From Alisma plantago-aquatica (lineage: Eukaryota > Streptophyta > Magnoliopsida > Alismatales > Alismataceae), in the NCBI GenBank assembly GCA_963693085.1, contig OY856409.1, positions 524,332,803 to 524,396,802 of the forward strand: a stretch of DNA of 64,000 nucleotides. The letters run 5' to 3'. The notes beneath the pieces were generated by a model. That model had not been told where the DNA came from. It searched no databases and saw nothing but the letters and a program-made list of their open reading frames with translations. Each line of letters opens with the position of its first letter. Within the stretch, counting starts at the first letter, position 1. The position numbers and the translations under genes were made by a program. Positions 1-11,502 of this stretch are shown here, one piece after another.

Positions 1-675
1 TCATAAGGATACACCCTCAACTAGGGTTTGAGTTCAATAACCCTATCAATTAGGGTTTATGTTCATGTTTAGGGTTTCATGATCTCTTTACTTAAGGATC
101 ATAACTCTTAACCACCACATGAATCATATTCATGTATGAATTCATGCTATCAACTTCTCAACTTGAATAGGTCATATCACCCTTCAATTGAGTACATACA
201 ACTATGATTAACATAGTGTATCAAGTCATTGACCCTATAAGCAATTAGGAATTCATCCCTTAATTGGCACTAATCCCTTAGGTACTATTCAGGTTTCAAC
301 CTTTGTACCTTCTTTGATTATCATTACTAATCAACATTGGATCAATGGATCATTCATCATCTTGATTCTCAAGAGATTCAATCACATTGGACCTCCATTA
401 CATAGGGTATCCAATTGAATTAGGGTTTTCAATGTTGATTCCTTCAATCATTGAATTCATGGAACCAGTCATCAATTGGACCTACCCTCATACTTCAATT
501 GAGTTTAATAGGTCAACCTACAACTGATTTGACCCTCAATTAACCCTCCATTTGTCATCATTTAGGGTTTGATTCAATTGAATTAGGGTTTAGAATCAAT
601 GATTCAACAACACTAATCAATGCAAGATTGGTTACATTGAAACTATTGAACCATCATCCAAATTGGGTATGACCT

Positions 676-1800
676 GACCCCAAACGGTCTTGAGGTCGTT
701 TGGATGACCTCCAAACGGTCTTGAGACCGTTTTCCCATCATATCATCATAATCCAAGTCAACCAATTAGAGTTTGGGTCATTGGATTGATCACCAAATCA
801 GCATTGCATTGTATATCAACTTGGTACCTTTAGAACTTCAAATACCTAACCATACTCAACCCTAGACCTCCAAACGGTCTTGGGTGACCACAAAACGGTC
901 TTGAGACCGTTTGGCCCATCCAACCTTTGGATTCTAGTGAAAAATCATCCTGGATTGGTCTATCGAGTTGATCAACAAATCAGCACTACATTGCAATATG
1001 ATTAGTACCTTTGGACCTTCAATTGGTCAACTATACTTGACCCCAGACCTCCAAACGGTCTTGGGGTGATCCCCAAACGGTCTTGAGACCGTTTGGGTGA
1101 TCCCCAAACGGTCTTGAAACCGTTTGGGCTAATCAACCCAAAATCTCAACTTAACTCATTGGAATTTCAGCACTGTTTTCAATTAGGGTTTGCCTAATTT
1201 ATTAGCCTTCAACTCATGATTATTTTGGAGTTAACCCCTCAAATTTGTAGGGTCATTAACCAACATCATTAGGAACAGGAATCGCAAACGGTCAACACTT
1301 GGTCAACTCCACCAAACGGTCTTGAAACCGTTTTCCCAAAAAGGTCAAGTTAATCAAGTTGAAAATCAGCACTTAATCCAATTAGGTTTCCCTAATTGAT
1401 TAGGCTTCAACTCACGATTCCTTTGGGGTTAACCCCTAAAATTTGGAGGGTTATTAACCAACATCATTAGAAACAGGAATCCCAAACGGTCAATGCTTGG
1501 TCAACCATCGCAAACAGTTTTGAAACCGTTTTCCCAAACAGGTCCAGTTAATCAGGTTGAAAATCAGCATTTAATTCAATTTGATTTGCCTAATTGATTG
1601 GCCTTCAACTCATGATTACTTTGGATTTAACCCCTCAAATATGGAGGGTCATTATTATACATAATTAGGTACAAGATTCCCAAACGGTAAATGCTTGGTC
1701 AACCATCGCAAACGGTCTTGAAACCGTTTGCTCCCAAACGGTTTCAAACTGTTTGCCCTTAAACGGTTTGCTGAAACCGCATAGCCAATCAAATTAAAAC
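676..1800. repeat. Cluster of AAACGGTC inverted-repeat motifs inside the gypsy LTR
   Basis: At least fifteen copies of AAACGGTC or its complement GACCGTTT lie here. Many are paired head-to-head around TTGA, so that one strand can fold: for example 1,072-1,097 has 11-bp arms CCCAAACGGTC flanking a 4-base loop. The same cluster recurs at 60,020-60,640 in the related LTR. Function unknown. Confidence 0.85.
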
Positions 1801-2330
1801 GATTTGGAATAGCTATCAAAACCATTTGGCTTGGTAATTTTATTTGGATAAGCATCTAGGATGATGTCATCATCCCCTTCCTTCGAACAACCAAGAACAG
1901 CAACCGTTCTTGATGGAAATTGCAGCAAAGAAACAAGAGTGTATCAAATTGAAGAAATCAATCAACAAAGCATAGAGAATTGATGCAATAGCAATGTTTA
2001 AGGGTTTGAGTTAAAAAACCCACCTCCAATTGAGCTCCAAAGCTCCAAGCTCACGCCATTAATGGTGGATGAAGCTCTTGAAACTCCCCCTAGTCTCGTC
2101 CTCAAGCTTTTGATTGTAAAAGTTGGCTAGGGTTGAAGAGGAGATCGAAATAAGAAGGAATCCATAATTTATTTTCGATTTCCACCATGAAATCATGAAG
2201 AACGAGGGTCAAGAAGCTTACCAACAGGTTGGGGCTCGTCCTCCTGTTGCTCCTAAGTCCCCTTGAGCTCATCCAAAGCAAAGGAAGAAGAAAGGGCCGA
2301 AAAAGCCTTTCAATTCATTTGGAAAAGGCA

Positions 2331-2341
2331 CTTTTATAAAG
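2331..2341 (-). promoter_or_regulatory. TATA-like element of the gypsy LTR
   Basis: The minus strand reads TTTATAAAAG about 0.9 kb inside the LTR start. Position in the LTR fits a U3 promoter. Inferred only from the motif. Confidence 0.35.
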
Positions 2342-3233
2342 AAATTGATGAGAGAGAAAATGCATTATTAAAATACATTTAATTCCAAAAACATGGCCGC
2401 CTCTTCCCCCTCAAATTCCCCTTAAAATCCTTAAGGACGGGGCTATCTTCATTGACTAATATTCCTCTCAATTATCCATGATTTAAAGAAAAGCAAATTA
2501 AGTACCTTAATGCTTAATATATTAATATCCCATATGTGAGTGGATATTACTTTTCTTTATAATAAGGTGAGTGGAGTTTCACCTACTTAGGATATTTTTG
2601 TTCCTTATCTTGGCAAAAGAACGTCCATCCTTAACCAAAATCAACCAATAACATTTTGGTTGAAGGCCCTTTAATTAATACATTCATTTTTCCCTAAATT
2701 GAATTAGGGTTTCAATTAGGATTAAATCTTGATTATTTTAATATCAAGATTCTCTCTCCTCCAATTTAATTCAAATGAGATGCCCCTCTCATTTTATTTT
2801 CTCTACCTGATGCCAAGAAACATTAAGGACCTTATTGAAGTGGTAATTTGCATATTGAACCCTAGATTTTGGGTAAATTGCACATTACACCAAAACTAGG
2901 TTTTAATGCACAAGGATTGTTTTACAAGCTTAATCTTGATGTCCAAGCTTGTGGAAACCATACCACTAAATCATATTCATTCTTATGATGTCTCAACATC
3001 AGAGGAACATCTTATCATGCAACATTTGCAATTTAACCCCTCAACTTGGGTAATTTGCACTTTAGTCCAAAATAAGCAAACATTGCTTCAACATTGTTCA
3101 AACATGACCAAAATTGAAACATAGGTTCCTTTTGAGCCTTAATTATTTTTCACAAGATGATATTAAGCATATAATCATCTTTCTTAATCAAAACACCTAG
3201 GGTTAAAGCATAACCCAGGTCAGGGATGTTACA

Positions 3234-3275
3234 AATTATAAACCCCTAACAAGGATTTCGTCCCCGAAATCCCAG
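3234..3275 (-). other. Polypurine tract and conserved 3' end of gypsy interior
   Basis: Minus strand reads GATTTCGGGGACGAAATCC, then a purine-rich stretch, immediately followed by the LTR start TGTAACATCC. The arrangement marks the plus-strand priming site of a gypsy element and fixes the LTR boundary at 3,233. The same junction is seen at 62,062. Confidence 0.75.
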
Positions 3276-4916
3276 ATAAAGGGAACAGATATTATTCATT
3301 CATCATATCATCATGTATCTTCATAACACCTCATTGTTATGTAGACATCATAGAACTTTGATCAGCACAAAGTTCCTTCACAAAATATTCTCATAGAGTC
3401 AAATGAGAACTTATCTTAAAGACATATTTAGTTGTTATGTTTATGCAAAGCATAAACCCCTAACATATGATGTTCATATCATTTTATATAATCAGACTGA
3501 TTTCATAGTTGACCATTCCAGGTAGCCAATCTAAACCATCTGATAATTCTCAGATACCAGAATCTCTTACCTTGGTATCAGTCGCATGTGTTGAAAACAC
3601 ATTATATTCTCATCTTTCTTTTATCATATTTACAACTTTATTGAACGGGGATCACCTCCCTTGTTTTTTTTCATCATATGAGGATCATACTTTTACTTCC
3701 TCATATACACATACTGATATGAATTCATATCAGATCCCTCTTTCTTGTACTTAAGGTATGATACATTTATCCATACCATATTTCCAATTTCATGATACTC
3801 ATTAGATTATATTAGAATGATTGTGTGATCAGGGCAATCAAAAAGATATCAATCTAAGAGTTTCCATACTCACTTTATCATCAATAGTTGTATACCTGAT
3901 CAGGGTTTACAAGTACTGAGATCAAGTAGTATGTTATTACATGCTATCATATTTCTTTCTTTTCATATTATCATAACATAAGATTTAACATCCCTAGATT
4001 TTATCCAGGCATCTCTTTTATACCTCTTCCTCTTTCATAGAGGTATGATCAATACAGAGCATTTAAAAGAATACTGAATAGAATTCAAATTCTAGTTCTC
4101 ATCATTTCTTCCCTATATGGCAACTAATAGGGAAAACAAAATCAACAATCCTCCTTTTTATAACAAAAAGGGTTTAGTGTACTCAACATGTACACATTTA
4201 TAACATACCTTGTACTCACATCATGGTCTTATTACTTGAAGAAAAAACTAAGCCATGGAATCTTACAAGTGAAAGGTTAAGACCTTTGCACTTACTTAGG
4301 GGCTGCTGCCCTGGTACACTAGGCATTTATTGCACTATTTGTACCAAAAACCTTGGCTTTTTAGAACCATTAGGCAAATGTCTCTAAAATTATAGAGATC
4401 ATCACCTACTTCTCAGCTTATTGCCCCTTCTTGGGCACTACCATCACAGATTTATTATCTGTCTAAGATCATGGCAGAGTCTACTTTCTTGCCATAAGTT
4501 AATCGTTTTTTTCACATTTTCCCTTGTTTCAACATGACTAAGTCATTTAGGAACTCATTTAAAGCTCAAGCTTTCTGTATTAAGGACTGATTACCTAGGT
4601 TGTAAGGCTAGCATCCAGTCCACTATATGCATTACAGTTGCCCTAATCTGCCCAACAAGAGCATGATCATAGGATTCTCTATCCTGATCAGGTCTTATTG
4701 GGGATTCTCAGGCACTCATTCTATTCTTGTCAGATCCCTTGCACCTATTCTTGATGCAACAACATTGCCCTTAGCAATGTGTTCCTTGTGTTCTCCAGTC
4801 ATTTTCAACTTTACCCTTTCTCTGCACAAGCAGAAATCATTATAGGGTATACTGGAGGACACTAACACAGACTCTACTACCTTAGTCATATGTCTCTGTA
4901 GACTCAGCGAACCTAG

Positions 4917-4929
4917 AGATCTGTACCAC
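4917..4929 (-). other. Degenerate tRNA-Met primer binding site
   Basis: Minus strand reads TGGTACAGATCTC a few bases after the LTR end CGTTACA. It resembles the plant gypsy primer site TGGTATCAGAGC with one base missing. This supports 4,935 as the 3' end of a minus-strand 5' LTR. Confidence 0.5.
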
Positions 4930-4934
4930 TAAAT

Positions 4935-6230
4935 TGTAACGACACCCTCCATCATTAAGATAACAAGTGTCATTAACAATAATAAAACATGCGGAAGCGA
5001 TCATTAGTTGCAGCGGATTACCAAAAATCACTAAAAATTAAAACCATTTGCAAAGAGATCCATTCATAGGAAAACTCTTTAACCAAGAACCAAAGTGTTT
5101 CCATTTCATCCTGTATCACAAGTACACAGCCTGTACAATTCCTTTTTAAGGATTACAACATTGACTGCCCTGCTAACAAATATACACATGCAGTATAAAA
5201 TCTTTGAGGCACTATGCCAAAACTTTGATTGAATCATTTAAAACTTCGAGGACCTGAGAGTACAGAGACAACACATAGGACTACTATCTATATGACTTGA
5301 CAGACCATATCTCCACCTGATATCTCATTGCTATCCTTGTTGTTGTTGTCGCTGCTGCTCTTTCTCTGATCTTAGGGAATTCCTGCCTTGCCTCCCATGC
5401 ATACCTAAAAATGTTTCCCACGGGGGTGAGACAATTGAAAATTGCCCCAACGAGAGATATAACTCTCCGCCAAAACATTGTTATTGCAGTTTATTAAATT
5501 AAAACTGAGCAGGGGTTACTTTTACCATATCAGGCAGAATTATTCATCATAGAACAGAATAAGATAATATCCTATTCTTAAGGAGAGCATTGCATATACC
5601 CATGGTAGATAAGTATTTCATCTGTCTACTTTGTAGAGAATATAAAGGAACATAAATAACATTTATCCGCTAAGGAATGCACAAAGAAATGCAACATCAG
5701 CCAATGAATCTCCGTATTCAATCCTTAAGCAAACATGATATATGTCTGATTACATTTTACAATCATATTTAAGCTTTGAGGAAATGAGGTATACCGCTCA
5801 TACTCCAACCGGCCATTGCGAAGTCAAAACCGGTACCATACATAGGTCTAGGGAAGAGCCGGGTTCCCATGACCTCACTGCCTCCCGGTCAGTGTGAGAG
5901 AACCTGTAGGACATCTCATGTCTCTACTACATAGCTAGCCAGGGTATACTGGAAACTTCGCTATAGAGGCAGTGTCAGCTGCTCTCTCTTCGCGATCATG
6001 AGATTTCATGTTTATCTCCATCGGTCGGGAATTAACCTTGGGAGATGTGTACATCATCTGGCCCAAATCATCGGGAGATTAGTGATACATCTATCCCGAC
6101 CTATTCATGAAGGATTTGAGAGGTTTCTTGTTTACCTCCTCACAATCACTTCAAGAGGACGTAAGGATATTTTCGCCCATTGACCCCCCGTATATTCAAA
6201 AATATACGAAATCCAGGATATGCCGCGGAG
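4935..6230 (-). mobile_element. 3' part of a large gypsy LTR (5' LTR of the left element)
   Basis: On the plus strand it begins TGTAACGACACCC, the complement of an LTR end. The segment matches the tails of the plus-strand LTRs (for example the block at 5,400-5,480 corresponds to 54,660-54,720, and 6,190-6,225 to 53,945-53,980) and the minus-strand tail at 56,457-57,010. It is cut at about 6,230 by the second gypsy family. The missing head may be 14,699-16,919. Confidence 0.65.
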
Positions 6231-6247
6231 CATGGGCTATGATACCA
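6231..6247 (-). other. tRNA-Met primer binding site next to the left 3.2-kb LTR
   Basis: Minus strand reads TGGTATCATAGCCCATG three bases after the LTR end TTTTACA. It differs by one base from the site at 11,482-11,499 and from the usual plant initiator-Met site. Sequence beyond it at once resembles a different family's LTR, so the interior that should follow is missing. Confidence 0.7.
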
Positions 6248-7672
6248 TGTTGTAAAAGAGTGAAATCACCCCTTTACTAAAAATTTGAAAAATCAAACCT
6301 CCATTCGCAACATACTCAAAAGGTATGTTGAAATGGGTGTAAAATTTTCAAATCTTTATTTATATGGTATACAAAAGACCATTGGAAAGCAACATAATAG
6401 AAATTACTGACTATATTCAATTTCATAAAAGGTAATACAAGAATACATTATTCTCCCTTTATGGTTTACATCAAGATACACAAATAGGATCTAGATAGAG
6501 GGAATTCTAGCTACTACAATCTTGTCTCCAAATAAATACCTCCATCAACTAGGTCCAAGTCAAAAGCTGAGATTTTCTTATCTTATCCATCATCTTGCTC
6601 AGCACCTAGGTGGTTGGGAAGGCACCCAGCAAAAGGGAAAGGGAAGAAAAAGTATGTGTCAAAAAACTAGTCTAGGATAACAAGATAAGTAAAGAAAATA
6701 AAAATAGGCTAGGGTTCATTATAACATTAAGATAAAAATAGTATGAGGCTATATATCAAAGAAACTTGCCATTAACAATCATATTAAAAAGGACTTGCAT
6801 GTAAGATAATTATGTCTACCTAACTAAGTAGGGTGGAGGAACCTACTGAACCTGTAACCTATAGGTGAGGGTAGAATAAGAAATTCCCAGTCACCTACAA
6901 TAATATGGGGAGAATAAAACATTCCTCAGGGCAAATAAGTACATACCCTCTGTGGGTGGTTGTACATAAGCACCGCTACTTTAAATTAAATAGAACATAA
7001 ATCTACATGCTAGAAAAGTAGTCATGGCATAATCATATGAATCAATAAACAGGGAAGTGGGGTATAAGACCCAAGCAATATGAATCAATAATTTGAATTG
7101 AGTCACAAGTAATTAGGGTTTCAAGAAAAGAGAATTAGATTCAACTAAGCCTCATTAGGGAAAAAGTAGGTTAAGGCATATATATCACAACTAACGTGTT
7201 AGATGAACATACCTCTTCCTTATAGTCCTAGAAACCTCTTTTCAGAACCTTTAAATGAGATCAGGGTCCACTTGTCCTAATACCATAACCATGTTCATGT
7301 ATTAGAATTATATTTATTAAAGAATTAAAACTCCAAAGTGACTATCTTTTTCTACAAATCATCAAATTAGACCCTAAAAACATCACTATTGTCTTAGTTA
7401 GGTTGTTCTGATCAAAGTAACATATAATTTTATGTGTTTTAAAGATATAGATTTTTAAGGTATTTTAGTGATTTTTAGTTAATTTAATCATTCCCAAAAA
7501 CACTTATTCAAAATACTCAAATTTAAGCATCGAAAATAATTTTATTAGATAGAGGGGATTTTGCTGATTACAAAACATCCCTTACTTTTATTTTTCAACC
7601 AAGGAATTAATTTCTATGAATTATTTAATTCTGGCTAATGGGAAAATTTGAAGAAATCAAAATTCATTTTAA

Positions 7673-7701
7673 TAGCAGAGAGAGCGAGAGAGAGAGAGTG
7701 T
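7673..7701. repeat. GA-rich microsatellite
   Basis: A run of about fifteen GA dinucleotides with a few interruptions; shorter and interrupted in the other LTR copy near 12,914. Confidence 0.8.
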
Positions 7702-8159
7702 GGGCCCGCATCTCATCGACGTGGCCCAATAGGAGAGCAACCTCGTCAACAATCAGAAGCTCTCGTTCAAGACCAAAACATTGTGATAAAAAGACCATGA
7801 TGTCCATAACGACAAAAAAGAAACAAAAGAGAAAGCGTGGACATATCAGGAAAAACATGAGGCCTCATCTACTTCCTTGCTCCTATTCCATGGGTGCAAG
7901 CCTCGCAAGCAGAAGCTTGCAGGGAAATTGGGTGAAACCCATATTGGCCACCGAACTCGAAACCAAAAGTCAAAAAGGAAGAGGGGAAAGGTCAAACTCA
8001 CTAAGGCCACCAATTTGGTCGGAGAAGAACCAAGGACAAAGGAGGGGGTGTCCCAATCCCTAAGTCCTCAGTTGCTTGTAGGAGTGTCAAATAGGGACGA
8101 AAAGTACACTTGGAAAATGTGACGAGTTGCAAAGGTGATGGGGATGCTCGGGGAATAGT

Positions 8160-8168
8160 TATTTATAG
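8160..8168 (-). promoter_or_regulatory. TATA box of family-1 LTR, left copy
   Basis: Minus strand reads CTATAAATA, a canonical plant TATA box, conserved in the paired LTR at 13,399. It lies mid-LTR, as expected for the U3/R boundary. Confidence 0.55.
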
Positions 8169-9456
8169 GAAAGGAGGCGTGGGATAGGGTTTTAGAACTC
8201 GGGGTGAGAGGGTGGCTTCAGTTGATTTGGGGATTTCTCAAATGTTTGTCAAAATGCAAAAATATTCAAATAATTAGAAGCGGAATCTCGAGAGTAGTCT
8301 AGAGCAACAAAAATAACTCAATTTGGTTGAGTATAGAGAGAGATATTTGGATTTGAAAAATCAGAAATCTATTCCATGTTTCCCTATTTGGACCGAGGTA
8401 GAGATAAGCTCCCAACCATCCGATTCTAGATCTAACGGCCAACGATCAGCGTGAAATCACAATTGAATTTTTTATTCCTATTCAAATTCCACTAAAGTGA
8501 CATGATATTAATTAATGATTTTCTCTTTCTTCTTTTGAGGGCTCAAAAAAATTCCAAATTGGATAAAAATTGATATCCTGACTGATTTTGGGGTGTATAA
8601 TTCGAATATGGAATTAGTTTTGCCTTTTAGGAACTTTTAATGGGTTAAATAATTCAAAACTCATTTTATCTTTCCTCCTTCATTTATGACTCTATGATTA
8701 TCCAAACATGATCAAATTTCACCCATGTGTCCCAATTAATGTCTTAGATATGATTTTTCCATTACTTGATCATGTTTGAGCCATTTATTTAATTATCTAT
8801 CAAAATGAAGATTCTACACACTCTCTCTCTCCTAAATAAACATGTATATTAAAGATTATCCAAATTACATGAAAATTCACCTAAAGGCTATTTTTAATGT
8901 GTAGATCATGAATCAAAGATTAGTTTCCACTTTTGGAGTCCTTTATTGTTTTATTTAATATTTTGAAGAAAATTCATCTTTTCTTTTCAAAATAAAAGAG
9001 AGATAATTATTATTGTCCCAAAATTATGAAACTTGGCCTAACAAGCCAAACCAAACCCAAGGAAAACGAATCTCAACTTATTTTTAACCAATTAGTATTC
9101 CTTTTATGAATTTTATACCATTATCCAATATTACCAATATTTCCCATATTAATTAATTCAATATCACATTAACATGTTTAAAGCAACATTATTCATTCCT
9201 TTTTCTCTTCCTTGCTCCATAAGGCTAAGGAATGATCTAGAATTATATTTTATTAATATGTCACTTGAGTGGTAAATTAGCATATTAGACCCTTATTAAA
9301 ATATTTACTGAGGTATTTATGCATAAACCCATATGTTGGCATAAAAGGTGAACAAATGTCCACAAATTGAACAGAAAGGCCAAAGATGATAGAAATGAAA
9401 GGAAAAGACGGGAAAGAGGGTCAAAAGACAAAATGTCTAGGATTCTGTATGTTCTA

Positions 9457-9494
9457 GCACTCCACCACTTATAGAGGATTTTGTCGTTGAAATC
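9457..9494 (-). other. Polypurine tract of gypsy family 1
   Basis: Minus strand carries GATTTCAACGACAAAATCC followed by TAAGTGGTGGAGTGC, ending at the LTR start. This is the family-1 equivalent of the tract at 3,234 and identifies the left LTR as a 3' LTR. Confidence 0.6.
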
Positions 9495-11481
9495 ACAAGC
9501 AAGGAGGGAAGGGTGAGTGTGAAACGTCTCATCACCAAACTTCTGTTGTTCCACCAACCATTACTTCCACCACACAACTCATCAACGTATACCTCACAAG
9601 CATGTTGACATAGGTCAGGTTATCGAGGATCACCTAGGTTCCATTATTCATATTATTTTTATGAGATTTAGCATTATTAACATTTTTGGATCATTAGAAT
9701 TATATTTATTAGGATATCACATTATCATTATTATTATTTTAATTATGTCATATTCACTTGGTTGCCAAAAATAATTATATTTCATGATTATGCACAATTG
9801 TAGGTTACTCAATTATCTCAATATATTTGATTAATGATAATTTGTATTTACACTTCATTATCCTCCAATTATCATTATATTAATTATAACTAATTAGCTT
9901 GCATGTGATAGGACATTTTATTCAATTTGTTATTAAGTCTATAATTAATCCAAATTATGTCACATTGATCACATATATTTATATTAAACATTATCTCATT
10001 GCCACATTATCTTTATTGCTCACATTAATTTCATCACTATACATTTCTCATATTTATTGATTGATATTATTGATTTTGCACGTTTATGTGAATCCAAACG
10101 CTTCATATTCACATTGAATCCATTACATTTATTTTAATGATCAAGGTGAGACATATTACATATCAATGAATTAATTCACATTAGGTGACTAATCACGTGT
10201 GTATTAGATAACAAGGTAGAATGCATTTCATATTGATGACTTGATTAATATGTGACTATATGATTATATACATATATATCATTTATGTGTATCAAAGTAT
10301 GTTAACTGATTATGACACCTAATGTCACTAATTTAACATGAATATCATTAAGGATGTATATGGTAAGGTTATATGATTACAACTTAGGGTTTAGGATCAA
10401 CTTGATCATTATATTTTATTATAGCATGCATTAATGCCAAGATTAGGTTACACTTATCTTTCTCATTATATCATTAGGGTTTATTGGTTCATGACATTAT
10501 TACCATCATGTGTATCCATAATTGGTATTAATATGTGAGTGACCCATATTATGTGCATTAAATATTCGTTAGGGTTTCCGCATATAAATTATTCCTCAGA
10601 TGATCATTATATTTTCATTAATATTTGAACAAGCATGTTAGGGTTACCATTATTACATGTTTCGTCAATACCAAGGATGCAAGCATACTAACCTTCTATT
10701 CATGGAGTTATGGTTTCTAACGATAGAGTTGATAGATTTTAAGATGTCACAGGGTTCCATCCCCCTAAAGAGGATTTCGTCCTCAAAATCTAATCACCCA
10801 ACATCATCAAACTAACTATACTCCACCCATTAAAGGGTTCGACCTATCAAGACAAACTACACTAGGGTTAAAGGATGAGTCTAACTAAACCATGTATAAG
10901 ATCCATCACACTTCCACTGTGTACTCTGATAGATCACTTAACCCCAAACTTCAAAGTCTAGGTTCTAGGGATAAACTATCCAAGCATGTGGCCATAAGGG
11001 ACATAAGGAAACTATCTTGGTATCCATCCTCAAACAAGTCATCATACACCTGAAACTTAGGGTTCCCAAAAATATACAACATAGAAGTCTAAGGTTACTA
11101 TTGCCTAAAAGCAGACTATTTTGGGCAATTCGTATTAGCTCAGGCCAGGCCGGTATAATATGGGCACGGGAGTCCTCGTAAACCAAGCTAGTGGAACGGA
11201 GTAAAATATTGTCATCCCCCCAAAACCCTGATCCTTTCTAGACACCTTTGCTTCAACTTCATGCCCTAATAGTTGCGTAAAGGCAAACCTAAACAACATC
11301 AAGTTATGCATGTTTTAGATATGAGTGTTTTAGGGTTTTAGTCATCAAGATTCTAATGTGGAACTATATGGTCCTAAATCAACCATATATCAAATCTAGG
11401 GTAAGCGTGTTACTTAAAGGAACTATGTAAGCCTAGGATTCCAACTAGGGAGATAAGAGTGAACTAGTCAAATTCCGACAA
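9495..11481 (-). mobile_element. Degenerate interior of gypsy family 1
   Basis: Two kilobases between the primer site at 11,482 and the polypurine tract at 9,457, very AT-rich from 9,600 to 10,740, with no recognisable gag or pol. A second polypurine-like tract and LTR-like start occur at 10,751-10,790, so part of this stretch is probably a fragment of another LTR. The minus frame 10,965-11,186 is unrecognised. Confidence 0.5.
10752..10790 (-). other. Second polypurine-type junction with LTR-like start
   Basis: Minus strand reads GATTTTGAGGACGAAATCC, a purine-rich stretch, and then TGTGACATCTT at 10,751. It has the layout of a gypsy interior/3' LTR boundary, but the LTR-like sequence to its left (9,500-10,751) matches no other LTR that I can see in the window. 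Confidence 0.5.
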
Positions 11482-11499
11482 CCATGGGCTCTGATACCA
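11482..11499 (-). other. tRNA-Met primer binding site of gypsy family 1
   Basis: Minus strand reads TGGTATCAGAGCCCATGG, a perfect plant initiator-Met primer site, two to three bases after the LTR end TTTTACA. It sets the boundary and orientation of the 5' LTR at 11,503-14,698. Confidence 0.85.
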
Positions 11500-11502
11500 T
11501 TT

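Larger units (their letters stand above)
1..3233 (-). mobile_element. Ty3/gypsy long terminal repeat, truncated by the window edge (3' LTR of the left large-LTR element)
   Basis: On the minus strand this LTR begins at 3,233 with TGTAACATCCCTGACC, directly after a polypurine-type tract, and runs off the window. Its sequence is repeated at about 59,600-62,061, including the same low-copy landmarks (loss of gag/pol reading frames, AAACGGTC cluster, a stretch mentioning a 'gggtaatttgcac' motif near 3,050 and 61,690). No gene is present; the small open frames are not supported by any recognised family. Assignment to gypsy rests on the adjoining tract GATTTCGGGGACGAAATCC, which is typical of plant gypsy 3' ends. 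Confidence 0.75.
3234..4934 (-). mobile_element. Short non-coding interior of a large-LTR gypsy element
   Basis: Between the polypurine tract at 3,234 and the primer site at about 4,917 there are only 1.7 kb, without protease, reverse transcriptase, RNase H or integrase motifs. The order of sequence blocks matches 62,062-63,690 (for instance the segments near 3,500 and 62,270, and near 3,800 and 63,210). LTRs of 4-5.6 kb with a tiny interior resemble the LARD class of non-autonomous elements; that label is inference. Small plus-strand frames at 3,509 and 4,627 look accidental. Confidence 0.6.
6251..9456 (-). mobile_element. Gypsy family-1 LTR, left copy (3.2 kb)
   Basis: Closely similar along its whole length to 11,503-14,698 (first 130 bases differ at roughly one position in ten by eye). 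On the minus strand it starts TAGAACATACAG, a decayed TGTAACA, just after a polypurine tract, and ends CTTTTACA. Frames such as 7,638-8,063 plus and 7,664-7,858 minus recur in altered form in the right copy and cover non-coding LTR sequence, so I do not call them genes. Confidence 0.8.

Noticed and set aside
5998..6183. Small plus-strand open frame of 61 codons
   Set aside because: Sits in a gypsy LTR tail; homologous tails at 54,060 and elsewhere do not keep it open.
7638..8122. 141-codon basic open frame on the plus strand
   Set aside because: It lies in a gypsy LTR read on the minus strand; the paired LTR at 12,840-13,380 does not preserve the frame, and the composition is low-complexity Arg/Ser/Lys.
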